DNA from: Crossaster papposus
Taxonomy: Eukaryota; Echinodermata; Asteroidea; Velatida; Solasteridae
Assembly (NCBI GenBank): GCA_037893245.1
Contig: JBAIAA010000441.1
Location: 1,550,001 to 1,614,000 of the forward strand
DNA length: 64,000 nucleotides
Reading direction: 5' to 3'
Position numbers and translations under genes: made by a program. The notes below the pieces were generated by a model. It had not been told where the DNA came from. It was given only the letters and a program-made list of their open reading frames with translations, and searched no databases. Within the stretch, counting starts at the first letter, position 1. Each line of letters opens with the position of its first letter. Below are positions 34,669 to 45,313 of the stretch, in pieces.

Positions 34669-34675
34669 TGCTATG

Positions 34676-35067
34676 CACTATGAAAACACTATGAAAACAC
34701 TGTGTTCATACTGTGTTCATACTGTGTTCATACTGTGTTCATACTGTGTTCATACTGTGGAATCAAGTATGTTCACGCTATGAAAACACTATGACAACAC
34801 TATGACAACGCTGTGGGAACACTGTGATCACACTATTGGGGACACTGTGAAATCAGTATGTTCACGCTATGAAAACACTATGACAACATTGTGTTCGTAC
34901 TGTGGAAACACTGTGGAAACACTGTGGTCATACTATGAAAACAAAACAATATGAAAACACTATGCAAACACTATGAAAACACTGTGTTCATACTGTGGAA
35001 TCAAGTATGTTCACGCTATGAAAACACTGTGACAACACGTTGTTCATACTGTGGGAACACTGTGGTC
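34676..35067. repeat. GAAAACACTATG satellite, second block
   Basis: Continues the array split by the LINE. It includes four to five ttcatactgtg units in a row near 34705-34760, then the same variant order as 29100-29290 (ggggacactgtgaaatcagt). Confidence 0.9.
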
Positions 35068-35109
35068 ACATTATGTATTAAATTCTGTATTAAACAAGGG
35101 TAAGCAAAA

Positions 35110-36381
35110 ACGTATACCCCTCGCACTTTGTTCAAGATGGTGTAACGATTGACAGTAACAAAGACATTGCTGATGCATTTAATGAGTATTTTGTAAATGT
35201 GGGCTCTAGACTTGCAAGTAATCTACCATTATGTAACACCACATTTGAATCCTTTCTTCGTGATCGGGAGGCGAGTTCCCTTTTTTAAAATCCTATTACG
35301 TCAGAAGAAATTGTAGACATTCTTAACACAATTCCTAATGGAAAGGCCCCTGGCTTTGATGGTCTAAGTGCTTTTGTTATCAAACAGGCTAAGTACTGTT
35401 AGCAAAGCCACTTGCTTATATCTTTAATGAATCTCTAGTTACAGGTGTTTTCCCCAATGGTTTAAAGATAGGTAAAGTTGTACCAATATATAAGAATGGT
35501 GACAAACATAATATTGGTAATTATAGACCTATTACAGTTTTATCTACATTCTCAAAGGTTTTTGAAAAAATAATATACAACCGTCTCATAACTTTTATTA
35601 ATAAACATAATATTTTGTCCGAATCGCAATTCGGCTTCAGAAAAAAGCGTTCAACTGAACTAGCAACGTCGTATGTTATTCATAAATTACTCAAAGCCAT
35701 AGATGATGGTTACATTTCTATTGGTATTTTTCTTGATCTCTCTAAGGCTTTTGACACAGTTAACCATGACATTTTAATTTGTAAACTTGAAAATTATGGT
35801 ATTCGTGGTGTAGCCCTTAATTGGTTTAAAAGTTACTTATCTAATCGAAAACAATTTGTTTCATATAATTCTGTAAATTCAAATGATCAATCCATCCATT
35901 GTAGCGTTCCCCAGGGTTCTACACTAGGCCCTCTTCTATTTATTCTGTATATTAACGATATTCCTTGTGCATCTGACATTATATCATTCTGTTTATTTGC
36001 CGATGACACAAGTTTGGTGTACAGCCATAACAATGTGGATACAGCTATTCGGGTTTTTAATATTGAACTTAACCAACTAACTAATTGGCTTTTAGCAAAC
36101 AAATTGTGTATTAATCTGCTGAAATCTAACTATATGATATTTTCTTCAAGACAACAGAAATATACCCAATCCGTCCCACTAGTTTTAAATGATGTAAATT
36201 TAAACCGTGTCACGAATACTAAATTTCTAGGAGTGACAATTGATGAAAATCTTACGTGGAAGAAACACATTTGTGATATCTCTAGCAAGATTTCAAAAAC
36301 TACTGGTATAATGAACCGCTTAAACATTTTCATTCCAAGCAACATTTTAGTAATTCTTTATAATTCTTTAGTTCTCCCATA
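35110..36381 (+). pseudogene. LINE 2 reverse transcriptase, 5' part
   Basis: Starts within the region before the RT (FNEYFVNVG) and has PNGKAPGFDGL and NYRPITVLS in different frames because of stops and a frameshift between 35285 and 35560. From 35615 a clean frame holds SQFGFRKKRST, IGIFLDLSKAFDTVNHD, SVPQGSTLGPLLFILY, CLFADDTSLV and FLGVTIDENLTW. It has no endonuclease, so the copy is 5'-truncated. Cut at 36382 by the Ngaro element. Confidence 0.85.
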
Positions 36382-36382
36382 G

Positions 36383-36934
36383 TTATACTTGGAAGCAATT
36401 AAAATGTAGAACAAACATATCTTGGTTATTTGCTGCAGCCAAAAGCAGCTCTTTATTTGACCAAAAACTTCCTCAAACAAATTCAAACATATATATATGA
36501 TGAAGGTTCATCTCAGTGACCCCACCATGGTATAGCTGCGGGCGGCTCACCAGCGTGATGCCCGACTTTTACTTGGACCGACAGGGTCTCTTTTTTGGGT
36601 TCATCTCAGTGACCCCACTTGGACCGACAAGGTCTCTTTTTTGGGTTCATCTCAGTGACCCCACTTGGACCGACAGGGTCTCTTTTTTGGGTTCATCTCA
36701 GTGACCCCACTTGGACCGACAGGGTCTCTTTTTAAATTAAACTGTTATGATTTAACTTCAATGTGATCTTAACACAGATGTGCTGTTCAATCGTGGTACG
36801 GCTGGATCGAACAATATAATCTCTCGGGGAACAGCAAGAGAGATTGCAAGTCTGTGTAATAATATACATACTACCTTTGACTACAAAAGTTTTACAAAAA
36901 ACAAACTACTGGCTGTCTTAATCCCGCAATTTAG
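36383..36934. repeat. Ngaro split direct repeat B2
   Basis: Matches 37446-38090 from ttatacttggaagcaattaa to cccgcaatttag. Inside are tandem 47-48-base units (gttcatctcagtgacccc ... gacagggtctctttttt). B1 has one more, variant unit, which explains its greater length. Confidence 0.9.
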
Positions 36935-36989
36935 TTAAGGCAGACAGCCACTCAGGCCATTTAAGGCGGAATGAACGGGGAGGAGGTGG

Positions 36990-37448
36990 GATAACAAAAA
37001 GTTTAAGAAGTTTTGGTCAACAATTTTTTCTGAGTTGCTGATAGCTGCAACCAAATTGGCGGCCCGAATGCCTCGTGTTCTGGGTTAAATACCCAAACTC
37101 TTCGGACTGTCTTTTCTTCTCATTGGTCAAGGTAGGATATCTTAAGTTCCCCATTGGTCAATCTTACCTATTAATTTGCATATCTACCAGATATATCCTT
37201 ATATGGTAAGGAATTTATTTTCCCCCTTCTTCTTGCGCAACTTTCTAAACGACCAAGCCACGTTTCTTAAAAGTTAAAATATACCCGTCCGAAGGGGGGG
37301 GGGGGGGGGGGGGGGGGGGGTATTATTGCTGGTTGTGCAATTTTTCAGAACGACCTTAGAAACGTTTTTGCCTACGACGCCAAAAAGAGTTTAGGCTTCA
37401 TGTGCCCCAAGTATAACGTATTTTATCTTTTATGGATAAAATTAATTA
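36990..37448. repeat. Ngaro split direct repeat A2
   Basis: Matches 44871-45313 nearly base for base, from ataacaaaaagtttaagaag to ggata(a/c)aattaatt. It contains a run of 27 G (37294-37320), where A1 has 12 (45174-45185). Confidence 0.92.
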
Positions 37449-38090
37449 TACTTGGAAGCAATTAAAATGTAGAACAAACATATCTTGGTTCTTTGCTGCA
37501 GTCAAAAGCAGCTCTTTATTTGACCAAAAACTTCCTCAAACAAATTCAAACATATATATATGATGAAGGTTCATCTCAGTGACCCCACCATGGTATAGCT
37601 GCGGGCGGCTCACCAGCGTGATGCCCGACTTTTACTTGGACCGACAGGGTCTCTTTTTTGGGTTCATCTCAGTGACCCCACTATGGTATACATGCGGGCT
37701 ACTCACCAGCGTGATGCCCGACTTTTAAATGGACCGACAGGGTCTCTTTTTTGGGTTCATCTCAGTGACCCCACTTGGACCGACAAGGTCTCTTTTTTGG
37801 GTTCATCTCAGTGACCCCACTTGGACCGACAGGGTCTCTTTTTTGGGTCCATCTCAGTGACCCCACTTGGACCGACAGGGTCTCTTTTTAAATTAAACTG
37901 TTATGATTTAACTTCAATGTGATCTTAACACAGATGTGCTGTTCAATCGTGGTACGGCTGGATCGAACAATATAATCTCTCGGGGAACAGCAAGAGAGAT
38001 TGCAAGTCTGTGTAATAATATACATACTACCTTTGACTACAAAAGTTTTACAAAAAACAAACTACTGGCTGTCTGAATCCCGCAATTTAG
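37446..38090. repeat. Ngaro split direct repeat B1
   Basis: Second copy of the 36383-36934 repeat, directly abutting A2 (37448) as expected for the B1-A2 junction. It carries an extra cccgacttttaaatgg unit. Confidence 0.92.
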
Positions 38091-38213
38091 GCCAAACGCA
38101 TAGCGTCCCAAGGGAAAGACAGCCCCCAAAACATCACACAACACTATATATTTAGTAGTTGTGCGATTACGCTAGGCGCTATTGTAACTAATTAAGTCCG
38201 AAACATATGTACA

Positions 38214-38717
38214 TTATACAAAGGCCGAAATGGCTTGGCACAGGTTATCACGGAATATGCGATTGCCCACCGGTGACAAATGTATAGCATCAAACCTATA
38301 CAACGCGGCCTCAGTCCACTTAAACTGTGGATGGTGTAAATTACTAACTCCCAGCCAACTCCCTTGCGACCGCGCCCATCGATTGAGCGTGCGCCGCTTC
38401 TTTTCCATCCCGCTTTGCGACCGAGCCCCAAAATAGTACAGACGTGGTAATAAATCTGACCATATCAATGTGGTATGCGGGAATTGCTCGGCACATGTGC
38501 GCATGGATAGGACTAGGCGTTGTCTGAAAGAAAATTCGTCGACCTCCACCAGGTCATTCGTTCCCAGATGAATAATCAGGATTGACGGGGGAGAATCAGG
38601 TATACTTGTCAACAGCTGTGGTAAATCACCTAGGTGGGCGCCGCTTAGACCAAGCCACATCACTTTCATTGGAAGATTTAAAGGACCTTCGGCCCCATGC
38701 ACAATGGAATCTCCCAC
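38214..38717 (-). CDS. Ngaro SGNH/GDSL hydrolase ORF
   Basis: About 168 residues. Motifs: VGDSIVHG (block I, catalytic Ser), IIHLGTNDL (block III Asn) and FDAIHLSPVG (block V Asp-x-x-His). The frame is open about 80 bases upstream of the listed GTG, to near 38795, without an ATG. Expression may therefore depend on reinitiation or a frameshift after the recombinase ORF. Hydrolase ORFs are known in some Ngaro elements; their role is unclear. Confidence 0.8.
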   Translation of the reverse strand: MGDSIVHGAEGPLNLPMKVMWLGLSGAHLGDLPQLLTSIPDSPPSILIIHLGTNDLVEVDEFSFRQRLVLSMRTCAEQFPHTTLIWSDLLPRLYYFGARSQSGMEKKRRTLNRWARSQGSWLGVSNLHHPQFKWTEAALYRFDAIHLSPVGNRIFRDNLCQAISAFV

Positions 38718-38799
38718 TATCCATACTGGACCTATTAGGTAAATGACAGCAAATAACTGGGACTTAAGATAAACGTTTAACTGTGATTAATCAAGTGTT

Positions 38800-39711
38800 C
38801 TAGACGCCTGGCCAGGGAGAAATGGGCAGAGGACGGATATATGTATTGACCGCGTCCGAGCGCCAGCGACCCATAGCACGAATGTTTGTTTGAGGGACCC
38901 CCATTTGATATGCCGCCGAGGCCGCCCCTATGCGCAAAGAATGACCTTTAATGTGGTCAGCCGGTATGTTATTAAATGCCAGTGCTTTCTTCAATACCCC
39001 GTTAAACTGATAGCGAGTAAGGGGGGTACAGTTAAAATGACAAAAATATGAACCTGCATGATTGGGGCGTACCCGGACCCGAGCATATGTGAGCAGTGCT
39101 GACACGGGGCAGAGGAAAACATTATCGGACGGCTTTAGACATACGATTTGCGGATCACCATGTTGATTATTTTTACTCTGCTTGAATGAAATGGTAACAT
39201 GACATTGGGTATCGCGGTAAGAAAATTCTACATCCGAATCGGTAATCACTGAAGGTTGAGTGTGAAACCGAGAATTTGCCGTGAACTCCCCGAAAAAAAA
39301 TGCACTTAGAAACGCGGCGGAAAACATCTTTGCCTCGTAGAGAGATGAACACACATGGGGAAGAGACTGCACGATTTGATTTAGCATAGGCAAAGAAACG
39401 GGTTGGCGAGAATCGCGCGAGGGGCGTGTGCGACGGCACCCCTCGAGTAATTTGGAAACTAGAAAATCCTTAGTTGGGTCAGGCCAGCCTTGTAACCTGT
39501 GTTTATATCCAACTGCTGACACGTAAGTCGCAATTGTAGATGGGGAAATTGATTGTAATGACAGCCAAGCTATCAACTGTCGGATCTCATATGTCTTCGC
39601 GGCGCGCCCCTCTGATATGCGTTGTTGGCGAAACCGACAAAATGATGCCCAACCTGTTGCGTATGTTTTATGAGTACCTGGTGCTATTGAAGCGTCTAAC
39701 AGCCGGCGCAT
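38800..39711 (-). CDS. Ngaro tyrosine recombinase
   Basis: 303 residues, intact. The N-terminal core-binding part has GTHKTYATGWASFCRF and ISPSTIATYVSAV. The C-terminal catalytic part has HIKGHSLRIGAASAAYQMG (H-x-x-R), MGRWRSDAVNTYIRP (W in the second His position, catalytic Tyr). This enzyme replaces the integrase of LTR elements in the DIRS order. ATG 39711 lies 8 bases after the RT stop in a different frame, and the frame is open upstream, so overlap or frameshift expression is possible. Confidence 0.92.
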   Translation of the reverse strand: MRRLLDASIAPGTHKTYATGWASFCRFRQQRISEGRAAKTYEIRQLIAWLSLQSISPSTIATYVSAVGYKHRLQGWPDPTKDFLVSKLLEGCRRTRPSRDSRQPVSLPMLNQIVQSLPHVCSSLYEAKMFSAAFLSAFFFGEFTANSRFHTQPSVITDSDVEFSYRDTQCHVTISFKQSKNNQHGDPQIVCLKPSDNVFLCPVSALLTYARVRVRPNHAGSYFCHFNCTPLTRYQFNGVLKKALAFNNIPADHIKGHSLRIGAASAAYQMGVPQTNIRAMGRWRSDAVNTYIRPLPISPWPGV

Positions 39712-39719
39712 TTCATTCT

Positions 39720-41327
39720 CTACCAGATCGCTGGAAGGTGAGGTAAGGGGGTTGGGAGTGGACTTGCTCGTGGGGCCAGCTCGCGGAAACGGGACATCTG
39801 GAAACGGGATAGAGAGTCGGCAATTTCATTGTGTACCCCCGGCACATGCACGGCTTTAAACACAATATTACACCTAAGAAATTCAAGTACAAGTAGGCGC
39901 ACCAGATGCATTATTCTTGGGCAGTGAGACGTTTGCTTGTTTATAATATGGACAACAGCCATGTTGTCAGTGTTAAACCGCAGTTTTTGGTTTTGGAAAC
40001 GCGACGCCCAGCCAAGGATAGCAACAACTATGGGAAACAGTTCGATGAATGCAATGGATGGCGGGTTCGTTAATAAATCGTCCGACCATCGACCTTGCAT
40101 CCATTGACCGTCAAAATACACCCCAAAACCTATGCTACCGGACGCGTCCGTGTACAAAGCAAGTGTTTCATTATCTACCCAGTGCCTACTTGAAAATGTC
40201 GATACGCCATTAAAATGCACAAGAAATTCTAACCACATGAGTAAATCCAGACGCGCCCCTTGGGAGATACGAACTTTGTGATGTGGCCGTTTCAAGCCTT
40301 TGGTGAGGTTGGTGAAACGCCGCAAAAAGGCACGACCCGGGGCGATAGCCCTGCACAACAAATTGAGGGAACCCAATAACGACTGCATTGACACCAGCGT
40401 GGCCTTTGTCTTACTCAAGAAAGCATGAATTTGACCACATGTTTTGGTAACTTTCTCCTGTGGGACTTTAACTTGGGCGCGAACAGTATCGATTTCCAAA
40501 CCTAGATATTTAATCGTTTGCACTGGCCCTTCAGTTTTTTCGTGCGCTAAGGGGACGTTTAGCTTGGTACACATAGTTCGGAAAACATCTAATAACTCTG
40601 CACACGAGGAGGACGAGTTGACCACGAACAAAAAATCATCCAGATAGTGAGTGACCAAAGATACATCAGCCATACGCTTAACTTGAAATTCCAAAAATGA
40701 ACTAAACTTCTCGGAAAGCGAACAAGAAATGGCACAGCCCATTGGCATACATTTGTCAAAGTAAAAATGGTTGTCAAAGAAAAACCCCAGCAATTCATAA
40801 TCAGCAGGTGAAACTGGCAACAAACGAAATGCAGACTTAATGTCGGCTTTCGCTAACCAAGCCGATTCCCCTACGGTCATAACCAAATCCACAGCCTCGT
40901 CAAACGAGGCATAGTGAACTATACAATGTTCCCTGTCAATAAATTCATTGGTCGAATTACCGGCAGGGTAAGACAGGTGATGAATGAGTCGAAATGTATT
41001 AGGCATACTCTTGGGGACTAAACCTATGGGGGAACATTGTAGATTAGAAAAGGGGCGGTTTTGATAGGGGCCTGCAATCCTGCCTAAACTGATCTCCTTG
41101 GCAAGTTTTGCTTTGACCACCATTGGGCGTTCTGACGCCGTAGCTAAACAATTTGAATCACGGGGCATACGGGGACCCTCATAACCCAACGAAAAACCAT
41201 ATTTAAATCCATTACTTAGTATGCGACAATCATCTGCAATTGGGTATTTTGTCAGCCAGTTATCTAACACTGTTTGGTTAATGGGCGTGGGGGTAACAAA
41301 CGGGGTTTTGGGTTTGCTCAAATCGAG
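39720..41327 (-). CDS. Ngaro reverse transcriptase - RNase H
   Basis: 533 residues counted from the first possible start (TTG at 41321). RT motifs: PSMPNTFRLIHHLSYP-like block (VPKSMPNTFRLIHHLSYP), AWLAKADIKSAFRLLPV (motif A Asp), KCMPMGCAISCSLSEKF (motif B), THYLDDFLFV (motif C, DD). RNase H follows: LALYTDASGSIGFGVY (first Asp), AFIELFPIV (Glu), FNTDNMAVVHIIN (Asp), HNEIADSLSR (last Asp). All catalytic residues are present. It has no ATG start and follows the gag stop TGA in the same frame, which suggests stop readthrough. Confidence 0.92.
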   Translation of the reverse strand, partial: LDLSKPKTPFVTPTPINQTVLDNWLTKYPIADDCRILSNGFKYGFSLGYEGPRMPRDSNCLATASERPMVVKAKLAKEISLGRIAGPYQNRPFSNLQCSPIGLVPKSMPNTFRLIHHLSYPAGNSTNEFIDREHCIVHYASFDEAVDLVMTVGESAWLAKADIKSAFRLLPVSPADYELLGFFFDNHFYFDKCMPMGCAISCSLSEKFSSFLEFQVKRMADVSLVTHYLDDFLFVVNSSSSCAELLDVFRTMCTKLNVPLAHEKTEGPVQTIKYLGLEIDTVRAQVKVPQEKVTKTCGQIHAFLSKTKATLVSMQSLLGSLNLLCRAIAPGRAFLRRFTNLTKGLKRPHHKVRISQGARLDLLMWLEFLVHFNGVSTFSSRHWVDNETLALYTDASGSIGFGVYFDGQWMQGRWSDDLLTNPPSIAFIELFPIVVAILGWASRFQNQKLRFNTDNMAVVHIINKQTSHCPRIMHLVRLLVLEFLRCNIVFKAVHVPGVHNEIADSLSRFQMSRFRELAPRASPLPTPLPHLPAIW

Positions 41328-41984
41328 TCATGGACGAGGGTTGACTGGTGCAGTATGGGCAGCGTGAGAACCCGCAGAATTGGTATGCGGTGTACTAAAA
41401 TTCCCCCCTTTCACTGCATTGGTCATTGGAACTCTGGGTTGACGGGTCCTGGATTGTGTCTGCGCATGATACGTAAATGCGTTACGCGGTGCAGTGGAAA
41501 TTGAACCCACTGACGAGCATTGAGCTGCTCCGTGGCCCGAGCGCATACATTTACTACATGTATGCGCGTATCTACATCGAGGAAATGTACAACCCTGGTT
41601 ATTGTTAAAATTAAAGCAATGGCCGGTCCCGCGGCCGGTTTTGGACGCCGGGGCCCACCCTTGTGTGTTACCTAACCGATTGCCCGATTGGTTAGTGGTT
41701 ACCGGGACCGCAGCAACCGTCACCCAGAGTTCCATGTCAATTTCCCCCCATGAACGGGAGGGGTCAATCTCCATCTTTAACCGAAACTGCTCGTCATATG
41801 TTCGCCACCCGTAACCGGGAAACTGTGCTGACGCCATACGAATAATTTCACAGTATTTTAATAGCTGTGCATAGCTCTGGGTGTGTTGGTCCAGATAAAT
41901 GGACATAAATGTGTGAAAGGCCGATTGCCATATAGAGAAGAATTCGATGCGCCTACGCGATGGGCCGGGTTTCCTGAGGACCAG
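41328..41984 (-). pseudogene. Ngaro gag-like ORF, C-terminal part (interrupted)
   Basis: This part begins in VLRKPGPSRRRIEFFSIWQ and ends with two zinc motifs: a CCCH finger (C-x8-C-x4-C-x3-H in CFNFNNNQGCTFPRCRYAH) and a CCHC knuckle (CSKCMRSGHGAAQC). These fit nucleic-acid-binding Gag proteins. It stops at TGA 41330-41328. Its N-terminal half is at 43788-44686, separated by a TIR element. Confidence 0.8.
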
Positions 41985-42408
41985 CCCAGCAAACACAAAA
42001 CGTTTAAAAAACGTTTTTTAAACGTTTAAGTAGGTCTGCTAGGTCTTCGTCCTAAATAAACGTTTAAAAAACGTTATTTAAACGTTTAATTAGGCCCGCT
42101 AGGTCTTCGTCCTAAATAAACGTTTAAAAAACGTTTTTTAAACGTCCGCTACGTCTTGATTTTTAACAAACGTTTAAAAAACGTTTGGAGAACATCTAAT
42201 TTTGACCTAATATTTGCCCCAAAGCAAAGTTTTTTTTAAAACGTTTACAAAACGTTTACGAAACGTTTGAAAAAGACGATTTTTTTTCTGGACGTTTAAA
42301 AAACGTTTTCTTTACGTCCAAGTCAAATAAAAACTAATTGTAATTAATTATTGTTTTTTAATATTATGATTTAATATGATTATTATTTTGATGATTAAAT
42401 TGAGTAGC

Positions 42409-42486
42409 CTAATGATGGTGATTATGATGATGATTATGATTATGATGATCGATGATGATTATGATTATGATGATGATCATGATCGT
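42409..42486. repeat. GAT/GATTAT microsatellite
   Basis: gatgatgattatgattatga-type repeats inside the TIR element. Confidence 0.85.
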
Positions 42487-42831
42487 CATCCTCATCGTGT
42501 GGCCCATATGGTCGTCGTCGACGTCGTTGATGTACGTAATTGTTATATTTTGTGACATCGATATCATGCGGTGCGCCGGCGCGGCCTGGCTGGCCGCCTA
42601 CGTACAGCGTGCATGCCATCGTTTATATTCAAACGCTATGTTGGATGTTCTTGAAAGGTTTTCTGAACGTTCTGAATAGGTTTTCTGAACGTTCTTAAAA
42701 GGTTTTCTAGACGTTCTTAAAAGGTTTTCTGAACGTTCTTAAAAGGTTTTTTGAACGTTTTTAAAAGGTTTTCTAGACGTTCTTAAAAGGTTTTTTAAAC
42801 GTCTAAAGGTTTTCTAGACGTCCTAAAAAGG

Positions 42832-43468
42832 CACTGCAAAAACTGTGGTGTTAAAATTTTAACACCAATGTTTTTTTAATCTTTTGGAATGAACATTGGT
42901 GTTAAAATGAAGTAAAATGATTCTTGAAGTATTAGTTTCAAATCAAGTACTGGTGTTACGTACTTTTGGTGTTAAATTTGACCTAGTGCGCATGCGTGTG
43001 TGAAATAAAGCCCTCTGATTGGTCGATAAGGAATTATGGTATATGTTAACAATAGTCGATGTTAAATTGTTGTATTTAGTCCAAAAACCCATTTATTTTA
43101 CCATAATATGTAATTATTTAAACGATTCCATGATTGAATTTTGATTTTTGTGCAAACATAGTTAAAAATTCGCGTTACATTTTATTCGTTTTCAAATTTT
43201 GACATTATTCATAAAAACTAGCTGCGACTTCGTCGTGGACAAAAAAGCGTAGTATAAAACTAACAACGGCAATGGCTATGTGTGTAGTACGTATTCAGTA
43301 GGAATAGATAGATTATTATTGTATATGGATGTGTAATGTGTAATAAGTCAGTTCTTTGTAATATTTCATTACGTAATTTGTCCATGCAGTTAATATGTAC
43401 AAAATTATAGTGTTAAAACGGTATGATCCTCAAACTGGTGTTATTCAACACCCAATTTTTTTGCAGTG
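42832..43468. mobile_element. Inner MITE with CACTGCAAAAA ends
   Basis: The left end cactgcaaaaactgtggtgtt and the right end caacacccaatttttttgcagtg are inverted. About 637 bases, AT-rich, no ORF. It lies within the gacgttctt array of the surrounding element, so it is the youngest layer of the nest. Confidence 0.75.
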
Positions 43469-43787
43469 TAGACGTTCTTAAAGGGTTTTCTAAACGTTCT
43501 AAAAAGGTTTTCTAGACGTTCTTAAAGGTTTTCTAAACGTTCTTAAAAGGTTTTCTAAACGTCTAAATGTTTTCTGGAGAGCTGGTCTGGAAAACGAATA
43601 CGAGACAAGGTTTTAAATTGGTTTTTTAAACGTTTTAAATTGGTTTTTTAAACGTTCAATAAAAACGTTTTTTAAACGTCCAAAACCTACCACAAAAAAA
43701 CGTTTAAAAAACGTTTTTTTTGAACGTTTAAAAAACCAATTTAAAACGTTAAAAAAACGTTCAGAAAACGTCCGATTGTTAGCTGGG

Positions 43788-44686
43788 AGGTTGCCCCCTT
43801 CCATCCCGAAGGTTAAATTTGACTGATCTGTCCGCGAAAGTACGGCATGCGCCGTGTCGTTATAAAGTGGGGCCAGATCTATGTACTCCCCTGCCCGAAT
43901 TTTGTCTTTCGTGGATTGCGAGACATGAAACCCTAACGCTGCACACGACTTTCCTATTTGAAATAATGGCACTGGGCGGACATCCGCCCCTAGCTGAATT
44001 GCACTGATTGGAATGGCAGTATGAGAATCATGAACATTGTACTCACCCCCACCCCTTACTCCGCTAGTGCTAGTACTAGGACCCGAGAACGGATCAGTGT
44101 TATTGTTCATGTTGTTGTCATGGTGTAGCAGTTCATTTTCATCATGATGGCTGCGAGGAGGATGCACCTCCACGACGGAGGTTGACGGCTGGGTCTCTGG
44201 GTGCAGAAAATCCGGATCTGAGACCGAGCTTGGGTTTCTTCGGGGTCGACCGCGGCCACGACGGATTGGCGGCACAGGTTCCTGGTGTAGGGCAGGCACA
44301 GCTGCCCCGCGTCCGCTGCCTCTCGTAGACGGCTCCTGGTGCAGGGCAGGCCCTGTCCCGCGTCCTCTTCCTCTCGCAGGCGGCACAGGTTCTTGGTGTA
44401 GGGCAGGCACAGCTGCCCCGCGTCCGCTGCCTCTCGCAGACGGCTCCTGGTGCAGGGCAGGCCCTGCCCCGCGTCCTCTTCCTCTCGCAGGCGGCTCCTG
44501 GTGTGGGGGAGGGACAGCAGCCCCCCGCCCTCTGCCCCTCACAGACGGTTGGCGCTTCCGATACTTCTTTGGCGGGGGCACGCCGTCTTCAACTGTATGT
44601 GGCAGAGCTGTGCGACCGGGTCGGCGGCTAGCTACGGCGTTCTTTCGGTACGGCATGTCCGAAGAGGTGGCCAGCAAATCTTCCAC
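43788..44686 (-). pseudogene. Ngaro gag-like ORF, N-terminal part (interrupted)
   Basis: Starts at ATG 44686 and runs to the TIR element at 43787. Residues about 48-150 are RG-rich tandem repeats of roughly 20 residues (ARGRGRGAGPALHQEP, SARGSGRGAAVPALHQEP). A Ser/Pro-rich linker and a more ordered section (AIPISAIQLGADVRPVPLF) follow. The frame beyond 43788 belongs to the inserted element. Confidence 0.75.
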
Positions 44687-44870
44687 TCCTTGCTAAACGG
44701 AAGCTGTCGGGTTAGACGTGTACCAGGAGTTGTCGGATTATCGACAAGTGTTTCGTCCACAGGTGGTTTCGTCCGGTTGGACGAACGGAGAGTTGTCCGG
44801 TTCACAGGGCCTCGAAGCGTCGGAGGAGTTGGAAGTGAAGATAATAACAAAAAGTTTAAAAAGTTTAAGA

Positions 44871-45313
44871 ATAACAAAAAGTTTAAGAAGTTTTGGTCAA
44901 CAATTTTTTCTGAGTTGCTGATAGCTGCAACCAAATTGGCGGCCCGAATGCCTCGTGTTCTGGGTTAAATACCCAAACTCTTCGGACTGTCTTTTCTTCT
45001 CATTGGTCAAGGTAGGATATCTTAAGTTCCCCATTGGTCAATCTTACCTATTAATTTGCATATCTACCAGATATATCCTTATATGGTAAGGAATTTATTT
45101 TCCCCCTTCTTCTTGCGCAACTTTCTAAACGACCAAGCCACGTTTCTTAAAAGTTAAAATATACCCGTCCGAAGGGGGGGGGGGGTATTATTGCTGGTTG
45201 TGCAATTTTTCAGAACGACCTTAGAAACGTTTTTGCCTACGACACCAAAAAGAGTTTAGGCTTTATGTGCCCCAAGTATAACGTATTTTATCTTTTATGG
45301 ATACAATTAATTA
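44871..45313. repeat. Ngaro split direct repeat A1
   Basis: First copy (in element orientation) of the A repeat. It lies upstream of the gag ORF and likely holds the promoter. Its outer end is the junction with the interrupted LINE at 45316-45317. Confidence 0.9.

Larger units (their letters stand above)
29594..34675 (-). mobile_element. CR1-like LINE, near full length
   Basis: The element lies on the minus strand inside the GAAAACACTATG satellite. Its 3' end (at 29594) is an AATA microsatellite tail typical of CR1/L2 elements. Its 5' end is only a few bases beyond the ORF1 start at 34668, so it is either slightly 5'-truncated or has a very short leader. ORF1 is intact. ORF2 (endonuclease plus reverse transcriptase) has one stop and one frameshift. 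The clade call rests on the esterase-bearing ORF1 and the endonuclease-RT order. Confidence 0.9.
41985..43787. mobile_element. TIR element with AACGTTT arrays, inserted in gag
   Basis: The ends cccagcaaacac and attgttagctggg are similar inverted termini. Subterminal arrays of aacgtttaaaaaacgtt (left, right) and ttttctagacgttcttaaaagg (42640-42830, 43470-43580) fill it. There is no transposase ORF. It interrupts gag, so it is younger than the Ngaro insertion. Confidence 0.8.

Noticed and set aside
38800..39711. Prophage or bacterial integrase
   Set aside because: The recombinase lies between an RT-RNase H ORF and split direct repeats, as in DIRS-order elements.
42500..42679. Small ORF in the AACGTTT element (75 codons)
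   Set aside because: Starts in a GAT microsatellite and runs into the tandem array; no transposase motif.
44450..44968. 172-codon plus-strand frame
   Set aside because: Shadow of the RG-rich gag ORF on the minus strand; its low-complexity composition keeps several frames open.
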